This document shows, piece by piece, positions 36,017 through 44,442 of a stretch of 64,000 nt of DNA. Within the stretch, counting starts at the first letter, position 1; every line of letters starts with the position of its first letter. The DNA lies in assembly GCF_017086365.1 (NCBI RefSeq), contig NZ_CP070969.1, positions 4,030,001 through 4,094,000 of the forward strand, in the 5' to 3' direction. The notes under the pieces are model-generated. The model ran no database searches and was not told the origin of the DNA. It saw only the letters and a list, made by a program, of their open reading frames with translations. Source of the stretch: Paenibacillus tianjinensis. Lineage in GTDB: Bacteria > Bacillota > Bacilli > Paenibacillales > Paenibacillaceae. Made by a program: the position numbers and the translations under genes.

Positions 36017-36926
36017 TTATGTCGCCCTCAAAAGGAATATCATCCAAACCTTCTTCATACTCCTTAGTTCTTTCTTCGAGAAATCTATATATATCTTCAT
36101 AGCTTGCAGGCTCCATACCTTGAATATCACGAATGTAATTCACATAGCATAACAACGTAAAATCAACTTTATCTAGAGGTCTTTCTTTAAATTTAGGAAG
36201 TATAGAAATCACATCTACAGCTTCTTCGACTGATCTAACCAGTTCACCAAAGCTATCAACACCGTTCGTTAGGTCTGCTTTCGTAAATTGGGAAGGGTTG
36301 ATTTTTGCAGCAGTTGCCGCATCTTTTGCAAGTGTACCCCACTCCTTAGCAGCCTTAAAATCATTTGCGGAAGTTGCAAACTCTTCTTTAACTCTATAGC
36401 GAATGTATATAAGAAGCGATTCTGTATGCATAGCTGTCTTTTCTTTATAATTACTTTTTAAATTTATATGTTTTCTCTCAAAGGCAATATATTCTTCTGC
36501 TTTATATCCATTGCCCCATTTGTTTATTAGTTCATCATCAATAGCTATATCTTGTTCTTTTCCTTCGACATTTGAACTAATAATTTCTTTCGTGCTATCT
36601 TCATAAGTTAATTCTCTGTATTGTGTTAATGAGAGAATGTTTTTAGCATACGTTCCCCATTCTTCATTACTACTTATCCAAAGATCACTTAAAAAAGGCT
36701 TATTAAGACGACTCAAAATATCCTTAACACGACTAATGTACCCTGTTGATTTGTTATCATTTCCTAAATATTTATTGATACATTTTTTGCATAATGGATA
36801 ATGACTTGATGACACCAATACATTTTTATGAGAATAGAAATTCGCTGAGTTTGCCACAACGACTTTCTCGCATTTATAACATTGTAATTTTGCTGAGTTT
36901 TCAGATATATCTTTGATATTAACCAT
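36009..36926 (-). CDS. Zinc-finger DNA-packaging protein (small-terminase-like), 305 aa
   Basis: Immediately upstream of and overlapping terL. The N-terminus has paired CxxC knuckles (CYKCEKVV near 16 and CKKCINKYLG near 47), followed by a helical region. Position and DNA-binding finger suggest a terminase small subunit or packaging factor, though the size is larger than most. AGGAGTG before ATG 36926. Confidence 0.6.
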   Translation of the reverse strand: MVNIKDISENSAKLQCYKCEKVVVANSANFYSHKNVLVSSSHYPLCKKCINKYLGNDNKSTGYISRVKDILSRLNKPFLSDLWISSNEEWGTYAKNILSLTQYRELTYEDSTKEIISSNVEGKEQDIAIDDELINKWGNGYKAEEYIAFERKHINLKSNYKEKTAMHTESLLIYIRYRVKEEFATSANDFKAAKEWGTLAKDAATAAKINPSQFTKADLTNGVDSFGELVRSVEEAVDVISILPKFKERPLDKVDFTLLCYVNYIRDIQGMEPASYEDIYRFLEERTKEYEEGLDDIPFEGDING

Positions 36927-36986
36927 TTTTATTCACTCCTGTGTTTCCTTTTTTATAATCAGATTCTCCCTGCGAAAATCAGAGCA

Positions 36987-37026
36987 TAAAAAAGAAACCC
37001 AATCGAAGGGAGTAACAATTGGGTTT
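36987..37026 (-). terminator. Terminator upstream of the packaging operon
   Basis: AAACCCAAT and ATTGGGTTT pair, followed on the minus strand by CTTTTTT. It would end transcripts coming from the polymerase operon before the packaging genes. Confidence 0.85.
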
Positions 37027-37084
37027 AAGTATTTGGGAGGATTAATAATTATAGATCACACAAAAGTGCTTACATAATTATATA

Positions 37085-37203
37085 ACCATAAATTATTTAA
37101 TGAATTGATAGAGGAAGGAGACAAACAAGGAGGCGATCTTTTTTAGAGACCGCCAATTAAAAGGAGAGGAAAAAAAATGAAAGAAGAAAAAGAAGGACGG
37201 TAA
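37085..37203 (+). other. Intergenic cluster of Shine-Dalgarno-like sites with an 8-codon reading frame
   Basis: Within 60 bases the plus strand has GAGGAAGGAGA, AAGGAGGCGA and AAAAGGAGAGG; the last is eight bases before an ATG encoding MKEEKEGR and a stop. GGCGATC and GACCGCC can pair between them. All neighbouring genes are on the minus strand. Whether any plus-strand transcript exists is unknown. Confidence 0.35.
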
Positions 37204-37243
37204 TATTTTTATTCATTACTATCTATTCTGATACATATCATCC

Positions 37244-38104
37244 TTAATGTCTAGTTTTATTATATTTACTCTTATTCTCTTTCCACACTCTTCTTTTAAC
37301 TTCATTGTGCTTATCTCTGGCACATAGATTACAGTACTTTTTACGATTATTGGTTACTTGAAGTTCTTCGTCACAAACTACACAATATTTTTTAATTTCT
37401 TCTTTCGGCTTGCTGTCTCTGATATATGTTAGTAGATATCCATGAATACTCTTGACAAAATATTTGACAATGTAGTTATCTTCATTCCATATAGCATCAA
37501 CTTTCTGTTCCCATCCATGTTCTTCTTCATACTCATCAATAGTCTTATAATTTTTAAATATTTTAACTATAGATGAGTCAATCAATGATTTATATTCTGC
37601 CCAACTCATTTGAAGTTTTATTTCGGTCATTTCCTTTTTAATCTCTGCTGCTCTTGATAATGACTTTTTAATCACATCTTCAACTTCTTGTGAATCAATA
37701 ATATCTCCATATCCGTCTTTAATTAATTTTAAAGCTTTAAAGTACTCATTCCTGGGCTTTCGGAGTAGTGAGTAATATTCTTTTCCTCTGTATACTTCTT
37801 TATCAATATAATAAGCATACAGATTGTTGATTCTGATTTTGATGTAATCAATATTATCAACTTGTTTATAAAAACTCTTACAAATCTTATATTCAATATT
37901 TTTGTATTGCTCAAACAATTTGATGAGATCAGGTCTGCCCTCCAACAGACCATGATCTACATTGAAAGTAAAATACTTAGTTTCTTTTTTGAATCCGCAC
38001 TTACTCTTCCATAGATTAGAAGTAAAATCCTTAATCACTGCGGATTTATCTGATTCCATTCGCAAATCTCTATATTCTTGCATAACCTCATTTAAATATA
38101 TCAT
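37244..38104 (-). CDS. Hypothetical protein with C-terminal zinc ribbon, 286 aa
   Basis: Overlaps the start of... its ATG 38104 overlaps the RNA polymerase gene stop (4 bases), so the two are co-translated. Mostly helical and Lys-rich. Near residue 250 a zinc-ribbon pair CVVCDEEL and YCNLCARDKHNEVKRR suggests nucleic-acid binding. Coupling to the phage RNA polymerase makes an accessory transcription factor a reasonable guess, without direct evidence. Confidence 0.6.
   Translation of the reverse strand: MIYLNEVMQEYRDLRMESDKSAVIKDFTSNLWKSKCGFKKETKYFTFNVDHGLLEGRPDLIKLFEQYKNIEYKICKSFYKQVDNIDYIKIRINNLYAYYIDKEVYRGKEYYSLLRKPRNEYFKALKLIKDGYGDIIDSQEVEDVIKKSLSRAAEIKKEMTEIKLQMSWAEYKSLIDSSIVKIFKNYKTIDEYEEEHGWEQKVDAIWNEDNYIVKYFVKSIHGYLLTYIRDSKPKEEIKKYCVVCDEELQVTNNRKKYCNLCARDKHNEVKRRVWKENKSKYNKTRH
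37259..37269 (-). promoter_or_regulatory. Phage promoter-like motif inside a gene end
   Basis: GTAAATATAAT, encoding KYN near the end of the zinc-ribbon protein. It lies 330 bases before the next gene and just upstream of a terminator, so its role is unclear. Confidence 0.4.
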
Positions 38105-38112
38105 ATATTTAC
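38100..38112 (-). promoter_or_regulatory. Phage promoter-like motif overlapping a start codon
   Basis: GTAAATATATGAT on the minus strand; the ATG within it is the start of the zinc-ribbon protein and GGAG lies just before the motif. Confidence 0.4.
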
Positions 38113-40731
38113 TCCTTCATTTACTTCAATAACTAGTTTGTAATAATTGCCCAGGAACTCTCTTGCATCGACATCTTCTTTTGTTGAAGCCGATATTGTA
38201 TATCTTTTTCTGCCATTTGAATTGCATTTTATATTCCTAACCATAATATCTCCAAACAATGCCCAGCATAAAGTCTTGTCCTCACTTTTATTTTTGTATG
38301 CAACTGTAATACAGTGATTGACGATTACATCAAACTTAAACACTTTAGATTCATTGTCAGACAATTGCAGCAACTTTTCTTTGTATTTATTAAATATTGC
38401 TGTTAATTCCTCATCTTCAGGATCATCTTCGAGTATCTTCTTGTATTCAGAACTAAATTCATTATATATGTGTTTAATATCTTTCAGTAATGATGAATTC
38501 GTGTTCTCAACATTTGGATTGATAACAAGGTGTAAATTATTCAACGAATCCTCTGTGATATTTAAATTATTTTGCTCCCATTTATTTATGTATTCGCACA
38601 GTTCATTTAATGGAGAACAAGAATGATATGCATTAAGCATTACTCTATCATCTTTATTATCAATTCCCCTGTTGTGCTTGATAAGTTGTTCATACCTCTT
38701 TAGCTTCTTCGGATAATTGTATAGCAGAAAATATGGTAATTGCTCAAGATTCTCGCGCATTCTACTATTAATGCCCCATCTAATTCCCGTTTTAACATAA
38801 TCAATTTCCTTGCCTTGAGTTAGTCTAAGCAAAGCGATATCGTCACTTTTTTCTTTAATTTTATCAGGATTCTCAGAATATCTATTTAAAATAGATGTGG
38901 CAATATTGGTTATCTCTCCTATTCTGCTATCCCTACTCTTCAACTCATATTCGGTAATATTCTTTTTGTTGTATTTTACTTTCTTTACCGATTCTTTATC
39001 CTTGAGTTCAATAACAATAGGACTATGTATTTTTGAGTCAATCAATATTTCATTTTGACTCAACATAAAAGCATCGCCATCTTCGTCTGCTCCGCCCTGT
39101 TGCGGTAAAGTCAAATCATACATATTAACCATACATAAATCTTGATTTTCAAAGTAATTCAGATATGTATTAGTCATTTCATTCTCAACAATATTAACTA
39201 AATTAACCTCAGATGGATCAACTAAAGGAGAACGGAAACTTACACACTCACCTAATTTCATAGTCTTAGCATAGAATTCTCCAGCATTTAAGCAGCCTAC
39301 AACAGGAAGGTCGGCACAGTATTCCATATAACCGATTATGTCACCAACCACAATATGATAAAACCCTTCTGTGTAGATTTTTCCGTATTTCATCTCAGTA
39401 ATAGATTTATATAGCTTTCTCTTTAATGAACTTCTAATAGCAGGATCTCTTAACATATCTTCATTTTCCATAATTGCTTTTACATAATTAGAACGCGAAG
39501 TGTACCCTTTTGAATCCTTCAGGCCAAGAAATTTTAAAGTGTAAAATACATCACCTTTAATAATTTTCTCAAGCATATCTGTCGAATACTTTGCTAATTG
39601 GATTATCTTTCCTTCGTTCTCTTCACTCAAGATGTCATACTCATTGATTTTCATTTCTTTATAAGCTTTTATGTATTTGGGATTCCATAAATCTAAACAC
39701 TGCAAGTATTGAAAATTCATTCTGGCATACTTATTTAATTCTGCTGTATTATGCGTGTACTTGCTGATGCCAATTCTATAATGATACTTTTTTAGTTTTT
39801 CTAGATACTTATCCCAGGCTTTCTCTTTGAAGTGCTCAAAAAATATGCCGTGAGCCTTGAACATTGAAATATTCCAGATGCAATCAATATCCTCAACATT
39901 GTGAAAGCGCCCATAGACATCCTTAATTTTTTTTATTCCTCTTTCCTTATAGTAGCTCTTGAATGGTGCTTCTACGCTCACTCCTTTTAGATAGGGAATA
40001 CGAATCTGAAATGCTCTTGCCACATAATCGAAACCCATGTGCAACGAATATCTCTTACTGATGTCTTCTGTATGTATCCCAAAACCATCAAATGGGGAAA
40101 GCGATATGTCCTGATAGCCCTCCACTATTGTTTTTTTATCATAGGGCATCATAATATCATTCTCTTTGTCATACCACTCTGAAGGGACTTCCTTCATGTA
40201 CTTTACATATTGATTCGGTAACACCTTTTTATACTCATCAACGATAACAATGTATGGTAAGTCTTCTTCGATAATCGTACAAGCGCTGAAAACTAGATTG
40301 CGGTATCCCTCATACTTTGGAATAACTTCTTCTTTAATTGGGATATCTAGCTGTGTTCGTTTAAGAGCCTCATCAAAGAAGTTCTCTTTAATAAAAATTG
40401 TCATTCCGTCCTTAGATTGCGAAGCGCTTTTACCAAAACGAACATACCGTTCACCATTATATAAAAATCCTTTATTCATCAATTTTCTTATCTGCGCTTC
40501 CTTCTTCTCATCATGTCTCGCTTCAACAATAATCAATTCAATAATATCCTGTGTCTCCACACCTCTAATCAGTTCAAGTTGCTTAAACATAGTCATATTT
40601 TGTTGCTGGACAAAATGCGCTGCTTCCTCTTCTTTGTCATAGTGAATGTCATATTTGCTTTTGATTATTTCTTGAATCTTTATCTTCAAAACATTAAACA
40701 ACTTACTTTTTTTCTCTTCTTTTTTACTCAT
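38101..40731 (-). CDS. Single-polypeptide DNA-dependent RNA polymerase, YonO-like
   Basis: 876 residues, close to SPbeta YonO. The catalytic metal site is GGADEDGDAFML, with Asp at about 549, 551 and 553 (the DxDGD motif shared by the multisubunit beta-prime barrel, cellular RdRPs and YonO). Fifty residues earlier lies FRSPLVDPSEVNLVNI (Arg about 500), the equivalent of the RdRP RxPxxxPGDI block, and around 213 FDGFGIHT. Downstream helices (IRWGINSRMRENLEQLPYFL) fit the bridge-type region. In SPbeta this enzyme transcribes late genes. AGGAG at seven bases; a promoter-like motif precedes its own gene. Confidence 0.87.
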   Translation of the reverse strand: MSKKEEKKSKLFNVLKIKIQEIIKSKYDIHYDKEEEAAHFVQQQNMTMFKQLELIRGVETQDIIELIIVEARHDEKKEAQIRKLMNKGFLYNGERYVRFGKSASQSKDGMTIFIKENFFDEALKRTQLDIPIKEEVIPKYEGYRNLVFSACTIIEEDLPYIVIVDEYKKVLPNQYVKYMKEVPSEWYDKENDIMMPYDKKTIVEGYQDISLSPFDGFGIHTEDISKRYSLHMGFDYVARAFQIRIPYLKGVSVEAPFKSYYKERGIKKIKDVYGRFHNVEDIDCIWNISMFKAHGIFFEHFKEKAWDKYLEKLKKYHYRIGISKYTHNTAELNKYARMNFQYLQCLDLWNPKYIKAYKEMKINEYDILSEENEGKIIQLAKYSTDMLEKIIKGDVFYTLKFLGLKDSKGYTSRSNYVKAIMENEDMLRDPAIRSSLKRKLYKSITEMKYGKIYTEGFYHIVVGDIIGYMEYCADLPVVGCLNAGEFYAKTMKLGECVSFRSPLVDPSEVNLVNIVENEMTNTYLNYFENQDLCMVNMYDLTLPQQGGADEDGDAFMLSQNEILIDSKIHSPIVIELKDKESVKKVKYNKKNITEYELKSRDSRIGEITNIATSILNRYSENPDKIKEKSDDIALLRLTQGKEIDYVKTGIRWGINSRMRENLEQLPYFLLYNYPKKLKRYEQLIKHNRGIDNKDDRVMLNAYHSCSPLNELCEYINKWEQNNLNITEDSLNNLHLVINPNVENTNSSLLKDIKHIYNEFSSEYKKILEDDPEDEELTAIFNKYKEKLLQLSDNESKVFKFDVIVNHCITVAYKNKSEDKTLCWALFGDIMVRNIKCNSNGRKRYTISASTKEDVDAREFLGNYYKLVIEVNEGVNI

Positions 40732-40761
40732 CTTTTCTCCTCGATTTTCTTTATTTACTTA

Positions 40762-40772
40762 ATTATATTTAC
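40762..40772 (-). promoter_or_regulatory. Phage promoter-like motif before the RNA polymerase gene
   Basis: GAGTAAATATAATT, the consensus form, 31 bases before the polymerase ATG and followed by AGTAAATAAAG. It could give autoregulation. Confidence 0.55.
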
Positions 40773-40882
40773 TCTTATTACGTCTTTCCTTGCAATGACA
40801 CTACTTCAATCAGTAGCGCTTAAATTATAAAGAATAATATAAGAAATTAAACTCCAGAATTGAAGTAGGCAAGGCATTAAAC

Positions 40883-42865
40883 TTACTTTCTGTAAATCAC
40901 TTTTGGATAACTTGGAACACCTGAAGGCGTATAATGTAGTGGTATTTGTTTTGACTCCATTAATTCATTGCTTAGTGGACTAATTGCCAGCTCATACTTA
41001 ATAATCATGCCACCAATAATTTTTTTAAGTTGTTTTTTCTTGTATTCATATAACCACTTCTGCATTCGATCTTCTGTTATCACATCTCCATCCTTAATTT
41101 TCCGGTCTCTCTTTCTAATTTCTGCTTCAACATCAATATCAAGATATGTATTATTGATAATTCTTTCTTCAGTAGTCCATCCTCTATCATTGAGTAAAGC
41201 TGTTAATGACTCCTCTAACAATAGACATGTGCGTTCATTAATATCGGATAACTGTTCTTCTTTCCTTTCGGGAAATACTCTATCCGCTTCCTCTTTGCCC
41301 AAAGTTTTAATTACCATCTGTCTATCAAAGTTAGTTACAGTCATGCCTAACTGCTTAAATTGTTTTGCTAACTCTTCAATGTCTAACATATAGTTAGCAT
41401 CGAATGAATGAAGAGAATAAAATGTAATTAGTCTTTTCTTGCCGTTCTTCTGCGATTCTTGAATAGCTCTCTTAGTGTATGCCTCTGGTAAACTGTCAGT
41501 TCCAACTCGATTCAACAGTTTCAAGTAAGAAAGTAAGGCTAATACTGTTCGTACCCTCTTTTCCTTCTGCATCTTAAACTTCGCAAAATCACAGTAACGT
41601 TCTAATCTGTGCATAATAAAGTCTATAGATGCAAAAAATACGGAACTTCCATCATCCTTTAATTGTATTAAATTATGAATATTCTCTAGCCCAATAAGAT
41701 GAAGTTCTCTCAACAAAGAGTAATACAGCGGTGATCTTAGTATAGAGTTTAAATATGGATACGCCTCTTCAATATAGAATTCATCATTTAGAAACTCCAT
41801 ATTGAGTTGAAACATTTCCTCTTGCTCTTGTTGCCACTCCGTTTTCTGTATCTTAATATTGAATACCTCAGTAAGATACTTAAAGGACTTGGTGTTCGAT
41901 AATCCTGTCAATCTCTGTGTGATATCAATGATAGAACCAAGCCATGCATGATTTGTGCTATGGCACTTATACCACCAATAACCTGTAGATGGATCTTGAA
42001 ATATACTCGCAGATGGCTTGTTTTCCATTGTAAATATATCGTTAAGATAATTGCTATGGATTCCTAAATACTCATGTAGATTTACCTTCTTTAGATATTT
42101 ACAAGCTTCAGTTCTTGTATTAAATATTACTGGAGGATATTTATCTTTTATCCTATGTATAATCTTATTATCTTTATTAATTATAAGTTCTATGTTTGAT
42201 TGTTTCTTTGTTTTATTTGCTTCTATGGTGTTAAGGGGGGTTTTAGCACCTATATTATCTTCTATATTATAACCATAGTTATATAGGTCATAAAACCCCC
42301 CATCTGGAAGTGTCTGAATTCTATTGCTGTAGTCAAATACATAAAGATCTGATCCACCAAAGAACAACCGCTGAGTTTGAAATGTTGAACTGTCAACATA
42401 AGGATACTTATTAAACAATTTTTGATTATGCATGTTAAATAACAGTTGATTGGTAATCGGTTCATCGTATGCCAGAACAACTCTAAATCTAGGCCAATCA
42501 TCTGTATAACTAAATGTTTTATACATGAACATAGCAGAATCATGAAATTCTTTTTGTGCTTGTTCCCAGGTGATCTTTATATCCTTCACTTTTTCTTTTG
42601 ATTCTTTATCCTCTTTACTATTGTCAAAATCCAAACATACGACTTGCTGAGACGTCCAGCACGATTGACTTAAATGTAGTTCGCCATCATTTCTTCGGGT
42701 TGTTATGTAACCAGGACAAAATGTTTTTCCTTTGGTTAATTCAAGTGCTAGTTGTTCAGGTTGAATATCAATTGGCCGTTTGAGTAATCTAGGATTGATA
42801 TTCATTCCAACTTCTTCTGGTGATGGTTTACCTGTGTAGCCTTTAGTATCTAATAGTACTCTAAT
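40883..42865 (-). CDS. Primase-polymerase-like replication protein, apparent AUU start
   Basis: 660 residues from ATT 42865, or 640 from ATG 42805. The frame opens at TAA; AAAGGA stands nine bases before ATT, and the extra residues IRVLLDTKGYTGKPSPEEVG look coding. The N-terminal half resembles AEP prim-pol enzymes: VVCLDFDNSK (metal Asp), WPRFRVVLAYDEPIT, STFQTQRLFFGG. Around 280 a zinc-finger-like GYWWYKCHSTNHAWLGSIID recalls CHC2 primase fingers. No helicase Walker motif was found. Likely primes phage DNA synthesis. Confidence 0.65.
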   Translation of the reverse strand: MRVLLDTKGYTGKPSPEEVGMNINPRLLKRPIDIQPEQLALELTKGKTFCPGYITTRRNDGELHLSQSCWTSQQVVCLDFDNSKEDKESKEKVKDIKITWEQAQKEFHDSAMFMYKTFSYTDDWPRFRVVLAYDEPITNQLLFNMHNQKLFNKYPYVDSSTFQTQRLFFGGSDLYVFDYSNRIQTLPDGGFYDLYNYGYNIEDNIGAKTPLNTIEANKTKKQSNIELIINKDNKIIHRIKDKYPPVIFNTRTEACKYLKKVNLHEYLGIHSNYLNDIFTMENKPSASIFQDPSTGYWWYKCHSTNHAWLGSIIDITQRLTGLSNTKSFKYLTEVFNIKIQKTEWQQEQEEMFQLNMEFLNDEFYIEEAYPYLNSILRSPLYYSLLRELHLIGLENIHNLIQLKDDGSSVFFASIDFIMHRLERYCDFAKFKMQKEKRVRTVLALLSYLKLLNRVGTDSLPEAYTKRAIQESQKNGKKRLITFYSLHSFDANYMLDIEELAKQFKQLGMTVTNFDRQMVIKTLGKEEADRVFPERKEEQLSDINERTCLLLEESLTALLNDRGWTTEERIINNTYLDIDVEAEIRKRDRKIKDGDVITEDRMQKWLYEYKKKQLKKIIGGMIIKYELAISPLSNELMESKQIPLHYTPSGVPSYPKVIYRK

Positions 42866-42956
42866 CTTTGATTATCCTTTCTATGGCAATATTCCAAGAA
42901 AATATGCTTCTTGGTTATTTAAATATACAACAAAGAATACTATTTGTAAATATCTA

Positions 42957-42967
42957 ATTATATTTAC
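42957..42967 (-). promoter_or_regulatory. Phage promoter-like motif
   Basis: GTAAATATAATT on the minus strand, 90 bases before the primase-like gene and just after the 116-aa gene stop. Confidence 0.5.
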
Positions 42968-42984
42968 ACATTAAAATTTTATTA

Positions 42985-43335
42985 TTAATTAATAAGCACT
43001 CCGTAAAGAGGTTTATTAAATGTCGGAAGCAAATCGGAACTAAACTCTAGACTAATGTTATCACCTGAAATTGGTGCGTGTTTTGGACTAGGCATTAATT
43101 TACGCTTTAGTGCAATATGAAATTGCTTGATAAGCTCCACCTCTTCTTCTGAATATTTCGAATTAGAGGCTTTGATAGAAAATAGTCGTTCGTAGCTTCT
43201 TAACTCTGTTCGTGAAAATTCTCTAGACTTTAATTTATTAGACCATACAAACGCAGCCAAAGACTTGTATTGTCCATTATCAAGCCAATTGATGTATGAT
43301 TTAACTTCACCTTTATAAGCAAGGATCTCTAACAT
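42985..43335 (-). CDS. Hypothetical phage protein, 116 aa
   Basis: Follows the recombinase-fold repressor-like gene on the same strand. Strong RBS (GGGGAGGG) before ATG 43335. The upstream 100 bases hold a TATGATA-ATTAGTG-TATCATA palindrome and a promoter-like motif. No family recognised. Confidence 0.55.
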   Translation of the reverse strand: MLEILAYKGEVKSYINWLDNGQYKSLAAFVWSNKLKSREFSRTELRSYERLFSIKASNSKYSEEEVELIKQFHIALKRKLMPSPKHAPISGDNISLEFSSDLLPTFNKPLYGVLIN

Positions 43336-43400
43336 ATCTTACCCTCCCCTTCTAACCTACTCTTATGATACACTAATTATCATATGTCTGTATACATTTA

Positions 43401-43412
43401 TTTATATTTATT
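43401..43412 (-). promoter_or_regulatory. Phage promoter-like motif
   Basis: AATAAATATAAA on the minus strand in the 100-base gap before the 116-aa gene. Confidence 0.4.
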
Positions 43413-43437
43413 AATAAAGGTAGAATGAGCAGAATAC

Positions 43438-44442
43438 TCATTCTACCTCATATATCTCTTTTAGCACATCTAAGTTTAAAAATTCTTTCTTTTGTCTTGC
43501 CAAGCTATAATATCCTTTTGTTTTACTTATATTGAATCTCTCTCCTACAATATCAAATTGATCTTTATCCAATTTACCATATGAAACATAGAGTCTATAC
43601 AATTCATACAGCATCCCACTGCTTCTCAGGTTAACTGCATTAAAATATGGATACCCAAACCATTCAGAGATTAAACTTAGTTTTCGTAACACTAAATGAG
43701 GATGTGCTCTATCTGCATATTTTAAATTGAGTGTTGCGGATCTAAAGATAAAATTATTATCAACCAATGCAATAGTCTCTGCTTTGGTATTTGGCGAAGG
43801 ATTTCCATTATTTTTGTGGTATGTCTTTTGTTCAAAAGCTTTAATAAGTAATCGAATCAAATTAGAATCATCGTGCAATTTCAACACTCTTGTTGACTTT
43901 TCTGTATTACTTACATCATTACTCAAAGTAAGTTCATTTTTCACTTCATCGATATCTCCAATTTTTAAATTAAGAATCTCAGAATACCCCTTACCCAATA
44001 CACCCTCAAATATGCATCTGACCAAGGCTGCATCAATAAAATTTACTAACCCGCCTGTGATATCATCTATTTGTTCTTTCGAAAACAGAAGAATATTTGT
44101 TTTATCGATAAATTTCAGGAAGAATACATTATCGGCCATAACATCCAAAGGACTTGTGTTATCCGTCCTGAGACCTTGTTCGATTGCCCACCTAATATAA
44201 GCCTGGATAACCGATACTGATACTTGACATGAACCTAGGGTTTTTGGATTCAAGTAGCTTAGTAATTGTTCAATTTCACGAATATTAAAGTTATATAGAT
44301 CTTTTTTGTAATATTGCTCAAGCGAAGAGGCTCTAGTTAGTACGCGTTCGTAGGTGATCTTTGTATTACGTGTCAAATTCTTAAGAAATCTATCCTTCTG
44401 ATAAGGATTGTACAATTCCTCGTTGTAAATGCTGTTAGACAT
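43438..44442 (-). CDS. Tyrosine-recombinase-fold protein lacking catalytic Arg (YopR-like repressor candidate)
   Basis: 334 residues from ATG 44442 (GAGGTG at eight bases). The N-terminal core-binding region (TRNTKITYERVLTRASSLEQYY) and the catalytic-domain opening VLGKGYSEILNLKIGDID follow the integrase pattern, but the position of the first catalytic Arg is Gly/Lys, and no HxxR or terminal Tyr motif is clear. In SPbeta, YopR has this inactive recombinase fold and is the master repressor. Overlaps the preceding gene by 8 bases, like the yopQ-yopR pair. Confidence 0.6.
   Translation of the reverse strand: MSNSIYNEELYNPYQKDRFLKNLTRNTKITYERVLTRASSLEQYYKKDLYNFNIREIEQLLSYLNPKTLGSCQVSVSVIQAYIRWAIEQGLRTDNTSPLDVMADNVFFLKFIDKTNILLFSKEQIDDITGGLVNFIDAALVRCIFEGVLGKGYSEILNLKIGDIDEVKNELTLSNDVSNTEKSTRVLKLHDDSNLIRLLIKAFEQKTYHKNNGNPSPNTKAETIALVDNNFIFRSATLNLKYADRAHPHLVLRKLSLISEWFGYPYFNAVNLRSSGMLYELYRLYVSYGKLDKDQFDIVGERFNISKTKGYYSLARQKKEFLNLDVLKEIYEVE

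Noticed and set aside
43381..43400. Insertion sequence remnants near small palindromes in the prophage
   Set aside because: No transposase or target duplications; the palindromes are more likely operators or hairpins.
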